Virus record (IMG/VR): IMGVR_UViG_3300032236_001100
Location: 20,756 to 84,755 of that record
DNA length: 64,000 bases
Reading direction: 5' to 3' (one strand)
DNA from: a virus
Below, one piece after another: positions 1 through 7,680 of the stretch; positions within the stretch are counted from its first letter, which is position 1, and every line of letters starts with the position of its first letter. The position numbers and the translations under genes are program-made. The notes under the pieces are model-generated. The model was given only the letters and a program-made list of their open reading frames with translations, was not told the origin of the DNA and ran no database searches.

Positions 1-195
1 CACCAGTTTGGCAACCCAGTACGAATGGGCCAGCACCGTGAACGAGATCCTGCCATGCCCCAGGTAACGCGATGTGCGATTCAACGAGGTAACGATATCC
101 TCGATCTGGATCGTTTCAGGATCAGGATCGAACGGAAACACCGTCTGGCCGGTGGTCGTCTCGATGAAGGCATCTTCTGCACGGATGGGCTTCAC
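1..195 (-). CDS. HD-domain phosphohydrolase, partial (cut by window edge)
   Basis: Only the first 65 codons are present; the gene continues beyond the left edge. It starts at a GTG whose bases overlap the TGA stop of the ThyX gene (GTGA), which implies translational coupling. The visible peptide contains IEDIVTSLNRTSRYLGHGR followed by a serine/histidine stretch (LAHSYWVA). This resembles the N-terminal part of HD-superfamily 5'-nucleotidase/YfbR-like hydrolases, in which the GH and AHS histidines help bind the metal. Together with ThyX it would fit deoxynucleotide metabolism in the infected cell. The catalytic HD doublet lies outside the window, so the family call rests on the N-terminus only. 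Confidence 0.6.
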   Translation of the reverse strand, partial: MKPIRAEDAFIETTTGQTVFPFDPDPETIQIEDIVTSLNRTSRYLGHGRISFTVLAHSYWVAKLV

Positions 196-1169
196 TTGGA
201 TGTTCCCCCATCGGACTTGAGCGTGATACTCTTGGGCAGGATTCGCTGGAGTTTCTCAAGAAGCTCGTTCAATTCACGCCGGTTGTAGTATGACGTGTGG
301 CTGTACTCACCGACGACCAGGCTATCGCAGAATCCCTGAATGGCCTTAACGCCTTCATCTTGGATTGGAAAAGACATGCAAACGCACTCCAGCATGGACC
401 GGATCGCGTTGACTTCCATGCGAGACAGCGTCACACCATGCAGCACATAGTCTTCAAATGCACTATATGTCATCGGGAACAGCGGACGAACGAACGATTC
501 GTAGATCGCTTTTGCATACTGGGCGATCTCCAGCTGGGCAGACAGTCGCTTGCGTGTGAACCCAAGCAGGTTATGCAAATCAATCTTCCAGATGGCTGTT
601 GTGTACTGGCTCAGAGGCAGGTCTTTGCGTGCCTGCTCCCTGGCAACACCCAACCTCAATCTGGCCTGATAGACATTCTTGATGGAGTCGTGAAGCCGAA
701 ACTCCTGGTAGCTGAGATACTCCCCTGGCGTATCAAATCCCATATGCTCGACAGCATAGTCAATGTCTCCAGGCCATTCCGTCAAATATCCTTGACTACC
801 CTGCCTGTTTGACTTGGACTGCAAACGCCATTCGTTTGGATTGGTCTCAGCCATGTCGTCACAGGCTTCGCTGTAACGAGTGCTAATCTCGTTCACATTT
901 GCCGTTCTATGCCTGATCCACTGCCGCCACGCATCCATCGGGATGTGGATCTTGAATTTGAGTTCAGCCATCTCGAATGGACTGGTATGGCCGTGCCGCA
1001 TCATGTACCGCAACAGCGTCTCGTCGTTCGATACTGTCTTGGTGCCCTTGCCGTAGCTGACACGGGCAGCATCGCAGATGTCTGAATCCGAACCCATGAC
1101 ATCAATCAGCTGGACATAGCCCTTGTCCAGCACGGGCACCTTCTTGCCGATCAGTTCTTGCTTGTTCAA
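192..1169 (-). CDS. thyX: Flavin-dependent thymidylate synthase ThyX
   Basis: This 325-residue protein carries the ThyX signature RHRTANVNEISTRY at about residues 86-99 (family form RHRxxSxNExSxRY). The flanking segments are also typical: an N-terminal VLDKGYVQLIDVMG, AARVSYG, and HTSPFEMAELKF. ThyX makes dTMP from dUMP using FAD, NADPH and methylenetetrahydrofolate. The protein is longer than many bacterial ThyX (about 220-250 residues); the extra length includes residues 110-150 and a C-terminal extension. The start appears to be TTG; no upstream ATG is in frame. The next gene (HD hydrolase) overlaps its stop. Phage ThyX genes commonly raise the dTTP supply for replication. Confidence 0.93.
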   Translation of the reverse strand: MNKQELIGKKVPVLDKGYVQLIDVMGSDSDICDAARVSYGKGTKTVSNDETLLRYMMRHGHTSPFEMAELKFKIHIPMDAWRQWIRHRTANVNEISTRYSEACDDMAETNPNEWRLQSKSNRQGSQGYLTEWPGDIDYAVEHMGFDTPGEYLSYQEFRLHDSIKNVYQARLRLGVAREQARKDLPLSQYTTAIWKIDLHNLLGFTRKRLSAQLEIAQYAKAIYESFVRPLFPMTYSAFEDYVLHGVTLSRMEVNAIRSMLECVCMSFPIQDEGVKAIQGFCDSLVVGEYSHTSYYNRRELNELLEKLQRILPKSITLKSDGGTSK

Positions 1170-1237
1170 TGCGTCTTCTCGTTTGGTTGAGAGATGTTGC
1201 TGGTGTATTCTAGAAAGAAACCGAGGTTAGCCTCGTC

Positions 1238-1438
1238 CTATGATTGTCCTACCTTGTGTTCGCCTACCTTGCTGATGTTGCTTGCCAGTTCTTCCTGGCG
1301 GTTCCTAACGTCCGTCTCTTCTCCTCTGGCTACGGATCGCACCATCGTGATCACGTCTTCTTTTCGCAGATAGACAGCGTCACGCCAGACAATAAAACGA
1401 AAATCGGTCTTTTCTGGCTGTTCTTCCATGTCATTCAC
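1238..1438 (-). CDS. Small hypothetical protein (66 aa)
   Basis: I do not recognise this acidic 66-residue protein. It begins at a GTG that overlaps the stop of the preceding zinc-ribbon gene (GTGA), which supports it as a real gene in the same transcript. An internal ATG four codons later is the alternative start. The sequence has an N-terminal EEQPEKTDFRFIVWRDAVYLRKEDV segment with alternating hydrophobic residues, then a polar C-terminus. There is no signal peptide or membrane segment. The roughly 70-bp gap to ThyX contains no other gene. Confidence 0.55.
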   Translation of the reverse strand: MNDMEEQPEKTDFRFIVWRDAVYLRKEDVITMVRSVARGEETDVRNRQEELASNISKVGEHKVGQS

Positions 1439-1755
1439 GGTTGATCTCCAGTGACCGATTGGTTCCGCATGACAATAGCATTCTCGATAGCATGAACTAG
1501 GCTTATCGCCATGTCATCGCCTCTGCGTTTGTCTTTGGCTATTCTTACAGCATTGGGCGAGACCGCCATGAAATCCTGAATGATGGCGTTAGCCTGGTCG
1601 GCACACGCACCACATAGGGGCTCAACGCCATCGGCATAAGTCAGCAGGTGCAAACCAGAGCAATCGTAAAGCCACTCGTCACAACGTCCGCAGAACTTGA
1701 ACGTCTGGTGCTGCTCAAGATTAGCAAGCGGAACCATCTCAAACTTGAAAGCCAT
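1435..1755 (-). CDS. Small zinc-ribbon-like protein (106 aa)
   Basis: The protein has two CxxC pairs, CGRC near residue 22 and CGAC near residue 48, separated by about 25 residues. That spacing fits a treble-clef or zinc-ribbon fold binding one zinc ion. The C-terminal half is helical and carries no recognised motif. It starts at an ATG and its stop overlaps the start of the next gene. Zinc-ribbon proteins in early phage operons are often nucleic-acid binding or host-takeover factors, but no specific role can be assigned. Confidence 0.6.
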   Translation of the reverse strand: MAFKFEMVPLANLEQHQTFKFCGRCDEWLYDCSGLHLLTYADGVEPLCGACADQANAIIQDFMAVSPNAVRIAKDKRRGDDMAISLVHAIENAIVMRNQSVTGDQP

Positions 1756-1791
1756 CGTCTATCCTTTTGCGTGTATGGACGTGGGAAGTCC

Positions 1792-1816
1792 GTGCCCTGC
1801 TGGTCGCGCAGGGCAC
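1792..1816. repeat. Perfect 9-bp inverted repeat between two early genes
   Basis: GTGCCCTGC (1792-1800) and GCAGGGCAC (1808-1816) form a perfect stem with a 7-nt loop. It lies in the 85-bp gap between the genes at 1841-2332 and 1435-1755. No T-run follows on the minus strand, so it is not a standard rho-independent terminator. It could be a processing or attenuation hairpin in the leftward early transcript. Confidence 0.5.
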
Positions 1817-1840
1817 GCTGAATTTTGAGTTTGCTTACGA

Positions 1841-2332
1841 TCACAGAATCGCTGGCGTTTCGTACTTACAGGCTATCTGCCGTGGCTTGATCCAGATCCA
1901 GATTCGACGCTGGCCCAGCGACTCGACTGCTTCCTTGAACTGGTCCCACGGAACCCGGCTCTTGCCCTGGATCTCTTCGTACTTGATCCTGCCACCCCAC
2001 GGGGCCAAGGAGCGAGCAGCATCAAACACGGTCTGCTCGACCTTGCTGAGATCGCCTGGAATCCTCAGCACCGGCAGCTTCGGCGGGTTGAAGATGATCA
2101 CGCCGCAGGAAATCTTGCCACCATCCTCCATGTATCTTGGCAGATAGACACGGCTATCGTCGATGATCCCGACAGTCCTCATATAGTCCAGATGCATGTC
2201 GGCTACGTCAAACTTGACAGAAGCCCTGCTGGCCACGCCCCTGGTAGATGGGTAGTCGCTGGGCCTGGACTCGTACATGTACTTGAACGCCCGGTAAACC
2301 CGATACTGCTCGGCATCCAATGTGTACTTCAT
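1841..2332 (-). CDS. Hypothetical protein (163 aa), possible winged-helix
   Basis: This 163-residue basic protein is not recognised. Its N-terminal 70 residues (EQYRVYRAFKYMYESRP, then RGVASRASV and ADMHLDYMRTVGIID) follow the helix-turn-helix-wing spacing common in small transcription regulators. The C-terminal part, SLAPWGGRIKYEEI, is unassigned. The ATG start overlaps the stop of the sigma-like gene by 4 bp (ATGA), so the two are probably translated together. A DNA-binding role is inferred from spacing only. Confidence 0.6.
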   Translation of the reverse strand: MKYTLDAEQYRVYRAFKYMYESRPSDYPSTRGVASRASVKFDVADMHLDYMRTVGIIDDSRVYLPRYMEDGGKISCGVIIFNPPKLPVLRIPGDLSKVEQTVFDAARSLAPWGGRIKYEEIQGKSRVPWDQFKEAVESLGQRRIWIWIKPRQIACKYETPAIL

Positions 2333-2970
2333 GCTACACCCCTTTCACGACGGTCCATCGCAATCTTGAGAGCGTGCAGGCAACGAGAACAAACCTGATC
2401 CGCTCGCTGACGACTGAAGCCGAAGATCTGGGCGATCTCAGGTAAGCTGTGAATTGGCCGTCCCATCAGGCCCCATCGCATCTCAGCAATTTCCCGATCA
2501 CGGCCATCCAGCACAGCCAGGAGCGACTCCACTTCCTCCCTGCGCTTCTGAGACTGCTTATCTGTTTCAGTTTGTTGCGATGCGTAATAATCCATCGAAG
2601 TAAACTCACCCTCCTGGTGAACCGAGATCTCAACATCGGAACTCTCAGGGATATGAATGATCCCCTCAGCATAGTTATGCTTGATCTCGCCACGCACCTT
2701 CCAGTACACGTAGGTGCTGACCAATGTCTTGCGTGAGAAGTCGAAGTCACGCATCGCCTTCCACAAGCCTGTCTCGCCGTCCGTCAGCATGCAGTTCCGC
2801 ATGTACGGCCCCTCGTACCAGGCCGCATGCTTCTTGCAGATCGTCATCACCAGAGCGCGATTCAGCTGGACAAACTCCGTCACAGCTTCCTGGTCGCCCG
2901 TCTCCTGGTACTTCCTAATCAACTCGCGGTTTCGTTCTTCGCGAGTAACCTTTCTTACTCTCGTCGCCAT
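2329..2970 (-). CDS. Sigma-70-like RNA polymerase sigma factor
   Basis: This is a 213-residue protein starting at MATRVRKVTREER. A region-2-like core (FVQLNRALVMTICKKHAAWYEG, ETGLWKAMRDFDFSRKTLVSTYVYWKVRGEIKH) matches the LV..iA.kY and G.iGL..A...FD pattern that binds the core polymerase clamp and the -10 element. A region-4 helix-turn-helix follows near the C-terminus (REIAEMRWGLMGRPIHSLPEIAQIFGFSRQRADQV). It lacks region 1.1 and is small, like stress or phage-type sigma factors. It overlaps the preceding nuclease gene by about 56 bp. It probably redirects host polymerase to later phage promoters. Confidence 0.82.
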   Translation of the reverse strand: MATRVRKVTREERNRELIRKYQETGDQEAVTEFVQLNRALVMTICKKHAAWYEGPYMRNCMLTDGETGLWKAMRDFDFSRKTLVSTYVYWKVRGEIKHNYAEGIIHIPESSDVEISVHQEGEFTSMDYYASQQTETDKQSQKRREEVESLLAVLDGRDREIAEMRWGLMGRPIHSLPEIAQIFGFSRQRADQVCSRCLHALKIAMDRRERGVA

Positions 2971-3484
2971 CCTCGTGGTCCTCTCGGTGAATGTGCTTGA
3001 AGCCGTTGGGTACAGCCTCAAACCTCTTGATATCGAACGAAGGGTTCTTCTTTTTCTTGTTGCACCGGCGAGGGGTGGCAATCACCCAGGCGTGGCCTGA
3101 GTAAATCTCAGCCGCCCAGTACGTTTTGACAAGGCCAGGGCTTGATGGCCGCACCTTGCATTCGTGATACTCAACCTCGCCGTTCGGCAGAAACACAACA
3201 AAATCAGGCTTGTAGGCCACATTGAACTTGCGGGACAGCACAAGGACATGGGCCTCATATTGAAATGACTTGATCTCTCCTCTCTTCTTCCTGGCTTCCA
3301 AGATCAGCGCGTACCGCGAACTTTGCTCGTCCATTGACTGGTCGAACACAATCCTCGAAACGCCTGCCGGATCTTGTCCTGCGATCAACCGATCCGCTTC
3401 TTTGCGACTCAGACGAGATCGACCCAAGTTGGCCTCAAAGTCAACTGGACGTGTTCCTGAAGTCAGGAAACAGATCGTTGGCAA
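2915..3484 (-). CDS. Phage nuclease, DUF1064/TnsA-like fold
   Basis: This 189-residue protein has a core of EARKKRGEIKSFQYEAHV...YKPDFVVFLPNGEVEYHECKVR. The pattern of a glutamate on the first helix, then PDF, then ExK-type residues (here EYHECK) is the PD-(D/E)xK nuclease active site seen in TnsA and phage DUF1064 endonucleases. These act on branched or single-stranded recombination intermediates. The C-terminus is very basic (KKKKK, RRTKPR), which fits DNA binding. Neighbours include the helicase, clamp and annealing protein. Both ends overlap adjacent genes, typical of a tightly packed early operon. Confidence 0.72.
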   Translation of the reverse strand: MPTICFLTSGTRPVDFEANLGRSRLSRKEADRLIAGQDPAGVSRIVFDQSMDEQSSRYALILEARKKRGEIKSFQYEAHVLVLSRKFNVAYKPDFVVFLPNGEVEYHECKVRPSSPGLVKTYWAAEIYSGHAWVIATPRRCNKKKKNPSFDIKRFEAVPNGFKHIHREDHEDGDESKKGYSRRTKPRVD

Positions 3485-3719
3485 TCAAAGCCATTGCAGA
3501 ATGCGATAGTTCCTGAAACCCATCGTCCGCTTTGCCAGCAAAGCCGTGCATCGCGATCTTTGTTACCGATTGAATCTCATCGAACTCGAATCCTTGAGAC
3601 TGCAAGTCCTCGATCATGTCCGCAAAATCAAACCAGGCAATCGCTACTTGACGGCCAAAATGATCCCCAAACCTGAACCTGATATCGTCGAGCGTCAGTT
3701 TAGGTCGGGGTTGTGCCAT
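3441..3719 (-). CDS. Small hypothetical protein (92 aa)
   Basis: The likely start is the ATG at 3717-3719 (MAQPRPKLTLDDIRFRFGDHFG); an upstream in-frame start would run into the promoter region. The protein is acidic and helical with no recognised motif. It overlaps the nuclease gene by 44 bp. It is the first gene after the terminator and promoter at 3760-3860, so it probably heads a transcript that continues through the nuclease, sigma factor and ThyX. Confidence 0.6.
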   Translation of the reverse strand: MAQPRPKLTLDDIRFRFGDHFGRQVAIAWFDFADMIEDLQSQGFEFDEIQSVTKIAMHGFAGKADDGFQELSHSAMALIANDLFPDFRNTSS

Positions 3720-3761
3720 CGGTGGTGCTGCGAGGTGCAATTCCAACAGTCACGGTCAGGA

Positions 3762-3796
3762 TGGAAAGACGATAGCACAAGGTTGGTGATAAAGTC
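3762..3796 (-). promoter_or_regulatory. Predicted promoter for the 3719-to-1 leftward unit
   Basis: On the minus strand TTGACT and TATCGT are separated by 18 bp, giving 5/6 and 4/6 matches to the vegetative -35 and -10 boxes. The site lies about 45 bp upstream of the ATG at 3719 and just downstream of a repressor-type operator (3803-3818) and a terminator, so it probably restarts transcription after DnaN. Confidence 0.5.
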
Positions 3797-3802
3797 AACA
3801 GA

Positions 3803-3818
3803 AAGTTGACGGCAACAT
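3803..3818. promoter_or_regulatory. Repressor-type operator, copy A
   Basis: AAGTTGACGGCAACAT matches the palindromic consensus AAGTTRACGTYAACTT at most positions. It is placed just upstream of the -35 box of the promoter at 3762-3796. Related copies occur at 9730, 9995, 10887, 17852 and 59292. Confidence 0.55.
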
Positions 3819-3823
3819 AAATA

Positions 3824-3860
3824 AAAAAAGCGGACCTCCCCGCAAGGAAGTCCGCTTGTA
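3824..3860 (-). terminator. Rho-independent terminator downstream of dnaN
   Basis: Read on the minus strand, AAGCGGACTTCC pairs with GGAGGTCCGCTT across a short loop and is followed by TTTTTTATTT. It starts about 25 bp after the dnaN stop and should end the replication transcript. Confidence 0.85.
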
Positions 3861-3886
3861 GCGGCATCGACATTTCGAGCAAGCAA

Positions 3887-4999
3887 TTAGATGTCCCTGG
3901 TTAACGGGCAAACAACACCCAGAAAGCCATCGTCCGTGACCAGCTTGATGTGACCCTTTGGCCCTCGCAACTGGACTTCGATCTGCTTTCCTGGCATCGA
4001 ACCCAGAACATCACGCATGATGCAGGGATCAAACGTCACGGTGGTTGCTGTGTCAATCTGCCTGGAGACCAGATCCACTTCCACGACCGAATTCCCGGTC
4101 TCGCTCCGGTTGCCCACCATCACCGTCTCGTCTGCGTCCATGTCCACGCCCGATGAGTCATGGCTGGCCGTGACAGCCGAAGCATCCAGTGCTGCCTTGA
4201 AGGCGTCTGTTTCAACGATGAACGTGCCTACCGGCTGATCGTCAGGGATAGCGTCTTCCCAGCGCGGAAATCGTCCCTGAGTCAAGGCTGTGACCAGTTC
4301 CACATCGCCAAACCGAAAGGCCACTCGGTTGGGACTGGTGCCAATCGAGATCATGTCGGTTTCGCCCAGTCCAGCCGAGATTCGCTCGACAATCTTCAGC
4401 GTACTGGCTGGCACCATCACTGGGGCAAAAGTTGGAACCTCACCCTTGGCCAGCTTCAGCTTTTGCAGCGACAGCCGCCTGCCGTCCGTGCCAAGACAGG
4501 TCAGGATCTCGCCTTGGAAGATATGGGCAATGGCCGAGAGAGCATACGTTGTCGAACCCGGATCAGCGGCATAGCTTGTCCGCTTGATTGCCGCTCGATA
4601 CTCAGATGCGTTCACCCATGCCTGGCCTTCAACTTCACTCCAGGCATCAGGGAACGTGTGGGGATCTTCGGTAGCGAAGCTCCACTTAGCCTTGCCGCAT
4701 TGCACCTTGAGCTTGCCGTCTTCTGGCTCGTACTGGATCGTCACATCCGAGTCCGACTTGGTTGATTTGATCGCCGCAGCAAATCGCTCGTGAGGGATCA
4801 GCATCACGCCATCGTCGGCCTTGGCCGCGACTCGCTTCCTGATCAGGATCTCGTTGTTCGTGCCCACAAACTCCACCACTCCATCGGTCGCTCGCATAAA
4901 CACGCATTGAAGCGAGACCTTGGGCGAGTTTTTGTTGATGGCATGGCCAACCGCCATGAGTGCGTCTTCCAGACTCTTCCGACTGATCACGATCTTCAC
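3887..4999 (-). CDS. dnaN: DNA polymerase III beta subunit (sliding clamp)
   Basis: At 370 residues it has the usual length of a bacterial beta clamp. Typical segments are visible: the N-terminal MKIVISRKSLEDALMAVGHAI, the central LGTDGRRLSLQKL (family GTDg.RL), RFPRWEDAIP (family g.fPdy...iP), and the C-terminal hydrophobic PLTRDI ending, which corresponds to the partner-binding C-terminus (MPmrL in E. coli). Beta clamps encircle DNA and hold polymerases and repair proteins. A phage-encoded clamp is unusual because most phages use the host's. Its start overlaps the helicase stop by 4 bp, linking it to the helicase, primase-polymerase and Rad52 operon. Confidence 0.93.
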   Translation of the reverse strand: MKIVISRKSLEDALMAVGHAINKNSPKVSLQCVFMRATDGVVEFVGTNNEILIRKRVAAKADDGVMLIPHERFAAAIKSTKSDSDVTIQYEPEDGKLKVQCGKAKWSFATEDPHTFPDAWSEVEGQAWVNASEYRAAIKRTSYAADPGSTTYALSAIAHIFQGEILTCLGTDGRRLSLQKLKLAKGEVPTFAPVMVPASTLKIVERISAGLGETDMISIGTSPNRVAFRFGDVELVTALTQGRFPRWEDAIPDDQPVGTFIVETDAFKAALDASAVTASHDSSGVDMDADETVMVGNRSETGNSVVEVDLVSRQIDTATTVTFDPCIMRDVLGSMPGKQIEVQLRGPKGHIKLVTDDGFLGVVCPLTRDI

Positions 5000-6690
5000 T
5001 TGGATTTGAACTCCCTGAACTTGGCGAACCTGTCATTGGTTGCATGCCTTGCCTCTTCCCTGCTTAGACTCAACGCGCGTTCCTCACTCCATCCCTGACC
5101 CATGAGGAATTTCACCTGGCTATAGCTGGACCTCTTGCGGAAGTCCCTGTCGGCCCAGAACTCCACAGCCTTCAAAGCCTGGTCGGGCGTCAGGCTGCGT
5201 GTGTCATGGATGCCGTAGCTCTTGAGAACATTCTTGATGTTCTCACCCACTTCATTATGGGAATAATTGTGGACAGGCTGCTGAATGGGCGAGGCTAGGG
5301 CAACGCCCAACGGGTCCAGCTCACGCCGACGATACGATACGGCACGCTCCCTGGCGGCAATCTGAAGCCGCATGACCGTGTCGGCCTTCTTCTTTTCTCT
5401 GGCTTCCCTGGCACGTTCACGCCGCTCTTCGTCTTCCTTCTCACGCTCACGCTGTCTCTTCGCCATTTCCAGAATGGTTAGCGGATCAAAGTCCTGCCCC
5501 TTCATGCCTCTGGCGATCTCACGACCAATCTGGCACAGGCGAGGATCGGGCTCGTCCTCAAAGAACAGATCCAAGGTGGATACTGGTCCTTCGTCGTCGC
5601 ACTCCCAGGCGAAGCCGATGACCCACCCCACGGTTTTCCCGGTCTCCGGTGAAATGCGTGTGATCCGTCCAATCTGTTGCATGGCAAGGCCGTGCGACTT
5701 GGTTGGCCTACCCATGATCGCGCAGTCGCAGCTGGGGAAGTCTACGCCCACGTTCAACAACTGGCACGAGATAATCACGTCCAGTTCGTCCTCGTCGAAC
5801 TGCCGGGTGATTCCGTCTCTGTCCGGGTTCTCGCCATGCACGGCCCTGGCTCGTAGGCCCATCGCACTGTATGCCGACTCAAACGCATAAGCCGTTTTGA
5901 CATCGGGCGTGAAGTGGATCGCCTTGCGAACGCCCAGGCGTTTCATTTCCATCCTGGCACCGTTGGCCATCTTGTCCACGGAACCAGAGATCCGGTCTTC
6001 CAGTTCCTGCTGGCTGTAATCCTTGCCGTACTTCGTGATTGTCTTCTTGAGGCCACGCAGGTCGATACCCACGTTGCACTCCACCATCCGCACCGGCACG
6101 AGGTGGCCGTTACTGATCGCGCCCGGTCTCCCATCCGGGTAGTCCTTGAGCGGATAGTGGTAGGCAATACTCTCGAAGATGTCAGGCACCAGCGGCTTGC
6201 CATCCGCTCGATACGGGGTAGCCGACAAGCCCACCCAGTATTTGATGCCACTGAAGTAGCTCATGAGCATCTTGATCGTCGAGCCCTGAGCCGACTGGCA
6301 TTCGTCAATAATGCCATAGACAAACTCGTCTGGCCTCCAGAGCGAGAGCCTCTTGGGTGAGCCTAGTGTCTGCCTGGTGGCGATCACGCAGTCGTAGCCG
6401 CCCATCAGGGCCATCGAGTCCTTGGCTCGCCTGTCGCCCATCTCCACGGCTGTGGCGATGCCCCAGCGGTGGAACTTATCCTCGGTCTGCTCGACAAGGC
6501 GTCTCATGTCTGCAATAAACAAGCACTTGCCATTGTCCCTGATCTTATCGACCAACTTTGCAGCAGTCACCGTCTTCCCGGTGCCAGTCGCTGCGTGAAT
6601 GATGGTCTTGCTTCGGCCTTCCTGCCATTCCTTGAGAACGGCTTCAATCATCTCGGCTTGGACATCATCTCTTGTGGGGGTGGATCGCAT
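4996..6690 (-). CDS. SF2 DEAD/DEAH-box-type DNA helicase
   Basis: This protein of about 564 residues has a full SF2 motor: Walker A AATGTGKT near residue 35, motif Ia, motif II DECQ, motif III SATP, and motif VI QQIGRITR in the second RecA lobe, with IISCQLLNVGVDFP before it. This layout resembles phage UvsW/RadD-like helicases that unwind or remodel branched DNA. A charged, coiled-coil-prone region (REREKEDEERRERAREAREKKK) follows, then a C-terminal domain of unknown role. ATG is preferred over an upstream TTG. It lies between the clamp and the primase genes, supporting a replication or recombination role. Confidence 0.9.
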   Translation of the reverse strand: MRSTPTRDDVQAEMIEAVLKEWQEGRSKTIIHAATGTGKTVTAAKLVDKIRDNGKCLFIADMRRLVEQTEDKFHRWGIATAVEMGDRRAKDSMALMGGYDCVIATRQTLGSPKRLSLWRPDEFVYGIIDECQSAQGSTIKMLMSYFSGIKYWVGLSATPYRADGKPLVPDIFESIAYHYPLKDYPDGRPGAISNGHLVPVRMVECNVGIDLRGLKKTITKYGKDYSQQELEDRISGSVDKMANGARMEMKRLGVRKAIHFTPDVKTAYAFESAYSAMGLRARAVHGENPDRDGITRQFDEDELDVIISCQLLNVGVDFPSCDCAIMGRPTKSHGLAMQQIGRITRISPETGKTVGWVIGFAWECDDEGPVSTLDLFFEDEPDPRLCQIGREIARGMKGQDFDPLTILEMAKRQREREKEDEERRERAREAREKKKADTVMRLQIAARERAVSYRRRELDPLGVALASPIQQPVHNYSHNEVGENIKNVLKSYGIHDTRSLTPDQALKAVEFWADRDFRKRSSYSQVKFLMGQGWSEERALSLSREEARHATNDRFAKFREFKSK

Positions 6691-6699
6691 GGCAATCAA

Positions 6700-7680
6700 T
6701 CAAGCTCCTGGGATGGTATAGCCTCTTCCACGGCAGCTGGGGCAGTTGGTTTTCGTTCCCCGGATGTACCCGGTAGATCCACCTTCCTGCTGGTTGAAAC
6801 AGTCGATGCAGGCCAGCCAGCCGCTCTCTCGGTTGCCGCTCACGTTATTGCCGCCCCGTGGGTGGGGGATACGGTGAAACGTGAATAGCCGCGAGACAAA
6901 CGCGCCTAACGGGGCACCAATTGGACGAGTCCGATCAGCTTCGAGATAAGCCCGTCGAAGCTCTGGCATGTACGTGTCCATTGCACGCCGGTAAGCCAGA
7001 ACGTCGTGGTCAAACCCCACTCGGCATCGTGGCGTCAGTTTGTCACGCACTTTGAGCGTGGCCAGGAACGCCTGGTCGTCGGCTTCAGGGTCGTCAGGAT
7101 CGCCTTCGACCTGAGACTCGACCGGATCGGAAACCGATCCTTCGCCAGCGATTGCCGCTCGCTCGTCGTCACCGCCAGGAATCAGAACTTCAATCTCATC
7201 GGGCGCAACAATGATCGGCTCGTCTAGACTGTCTCCGCGCGAAAACTCCTGCTGTAACCCGTGGGCAGCTTTCTTGACGATAGCTGCGCTCGGTTGCTCG
7301 CCTCCAGCAAGTTCGACGGCCTTGTCCCATGCCTTGATCTTCTCTTCCTGTGGCAGAGAGACCAGAGGCCGGATCTGGGTCTCACTCGTGGGAGTGACGC
7401 TGTGCCCGGCCAGTTCCTCGACGGTCCTGCTCGCCTGGATCAGCCGGTAAGCATGAGCCTTGTGGAAGTTGAACCGATCCCGCATGTACTCCGCAAAGGA
7501 TGGATGCGACTCTCGATACAATCGACGCTCATTGATCTCACGAATCGCATCGCAGATCCTGAGCCACGACTCGAAGTTCCTATCGACCAGCGACTCCAGG
7601 CGTTGCAGATCATCTCGCTCCTTGTCGTCCAAGGGCAGTTCAGACATCAATTCGTTCACATCAACGTGGGACAGACTCAT
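6700..7680 (-). CDS. Putative DNA-binding protein with C-terminal zinc finger
   Basis: The N-terminal half (NFESWLRICDAIREINERRLYRESHPSFAEYMRDRFNFHKAHAYRLIQASR) is the pattern seen in many phage and plasmid proteins related to the ParB/KorB helix-turn-helix region. The middle is acidic and probably disordered. The C-terminus has two CxxC pairs (CIDC and CPSC) about 25 residues apart, likely one zinc finger. The gene overlaps the primase start by 4 bp, so it may be a replication or partition accessory factor. A near-copy of the 16-bp palindrome lies inside it at 7231-7246. Confidence 0.65.
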   Translation of the reverse strand: MSLSHVDVNELMSELPLDDKERDDLQRLESLVDRNFESWLRICDAIREINERRLYRESHPSFAEYMRDRFNFHKAHAYRLIQASRTVEELAGHSVTPTSETQIRPLVSLPQEEKIKAWDKAVELAGGEQPSAAIVKKAAHGLQQEFSRGDSLDEPIIVAPDEIEVLIPGGDDERAAIAGEGSVSDPVESQVEGDPDDPEADDQAFLATLKVRDKLTPRCRVGFDHDVLAYRRAMDTYMPELRRAYLEADRTRPIGAPLGAFVSRLFTFHRIPHPRGGNNVSGNRESGWLACIDCFNQQEGGSTGYIRGTKTNCPSCRGRGYTIPGA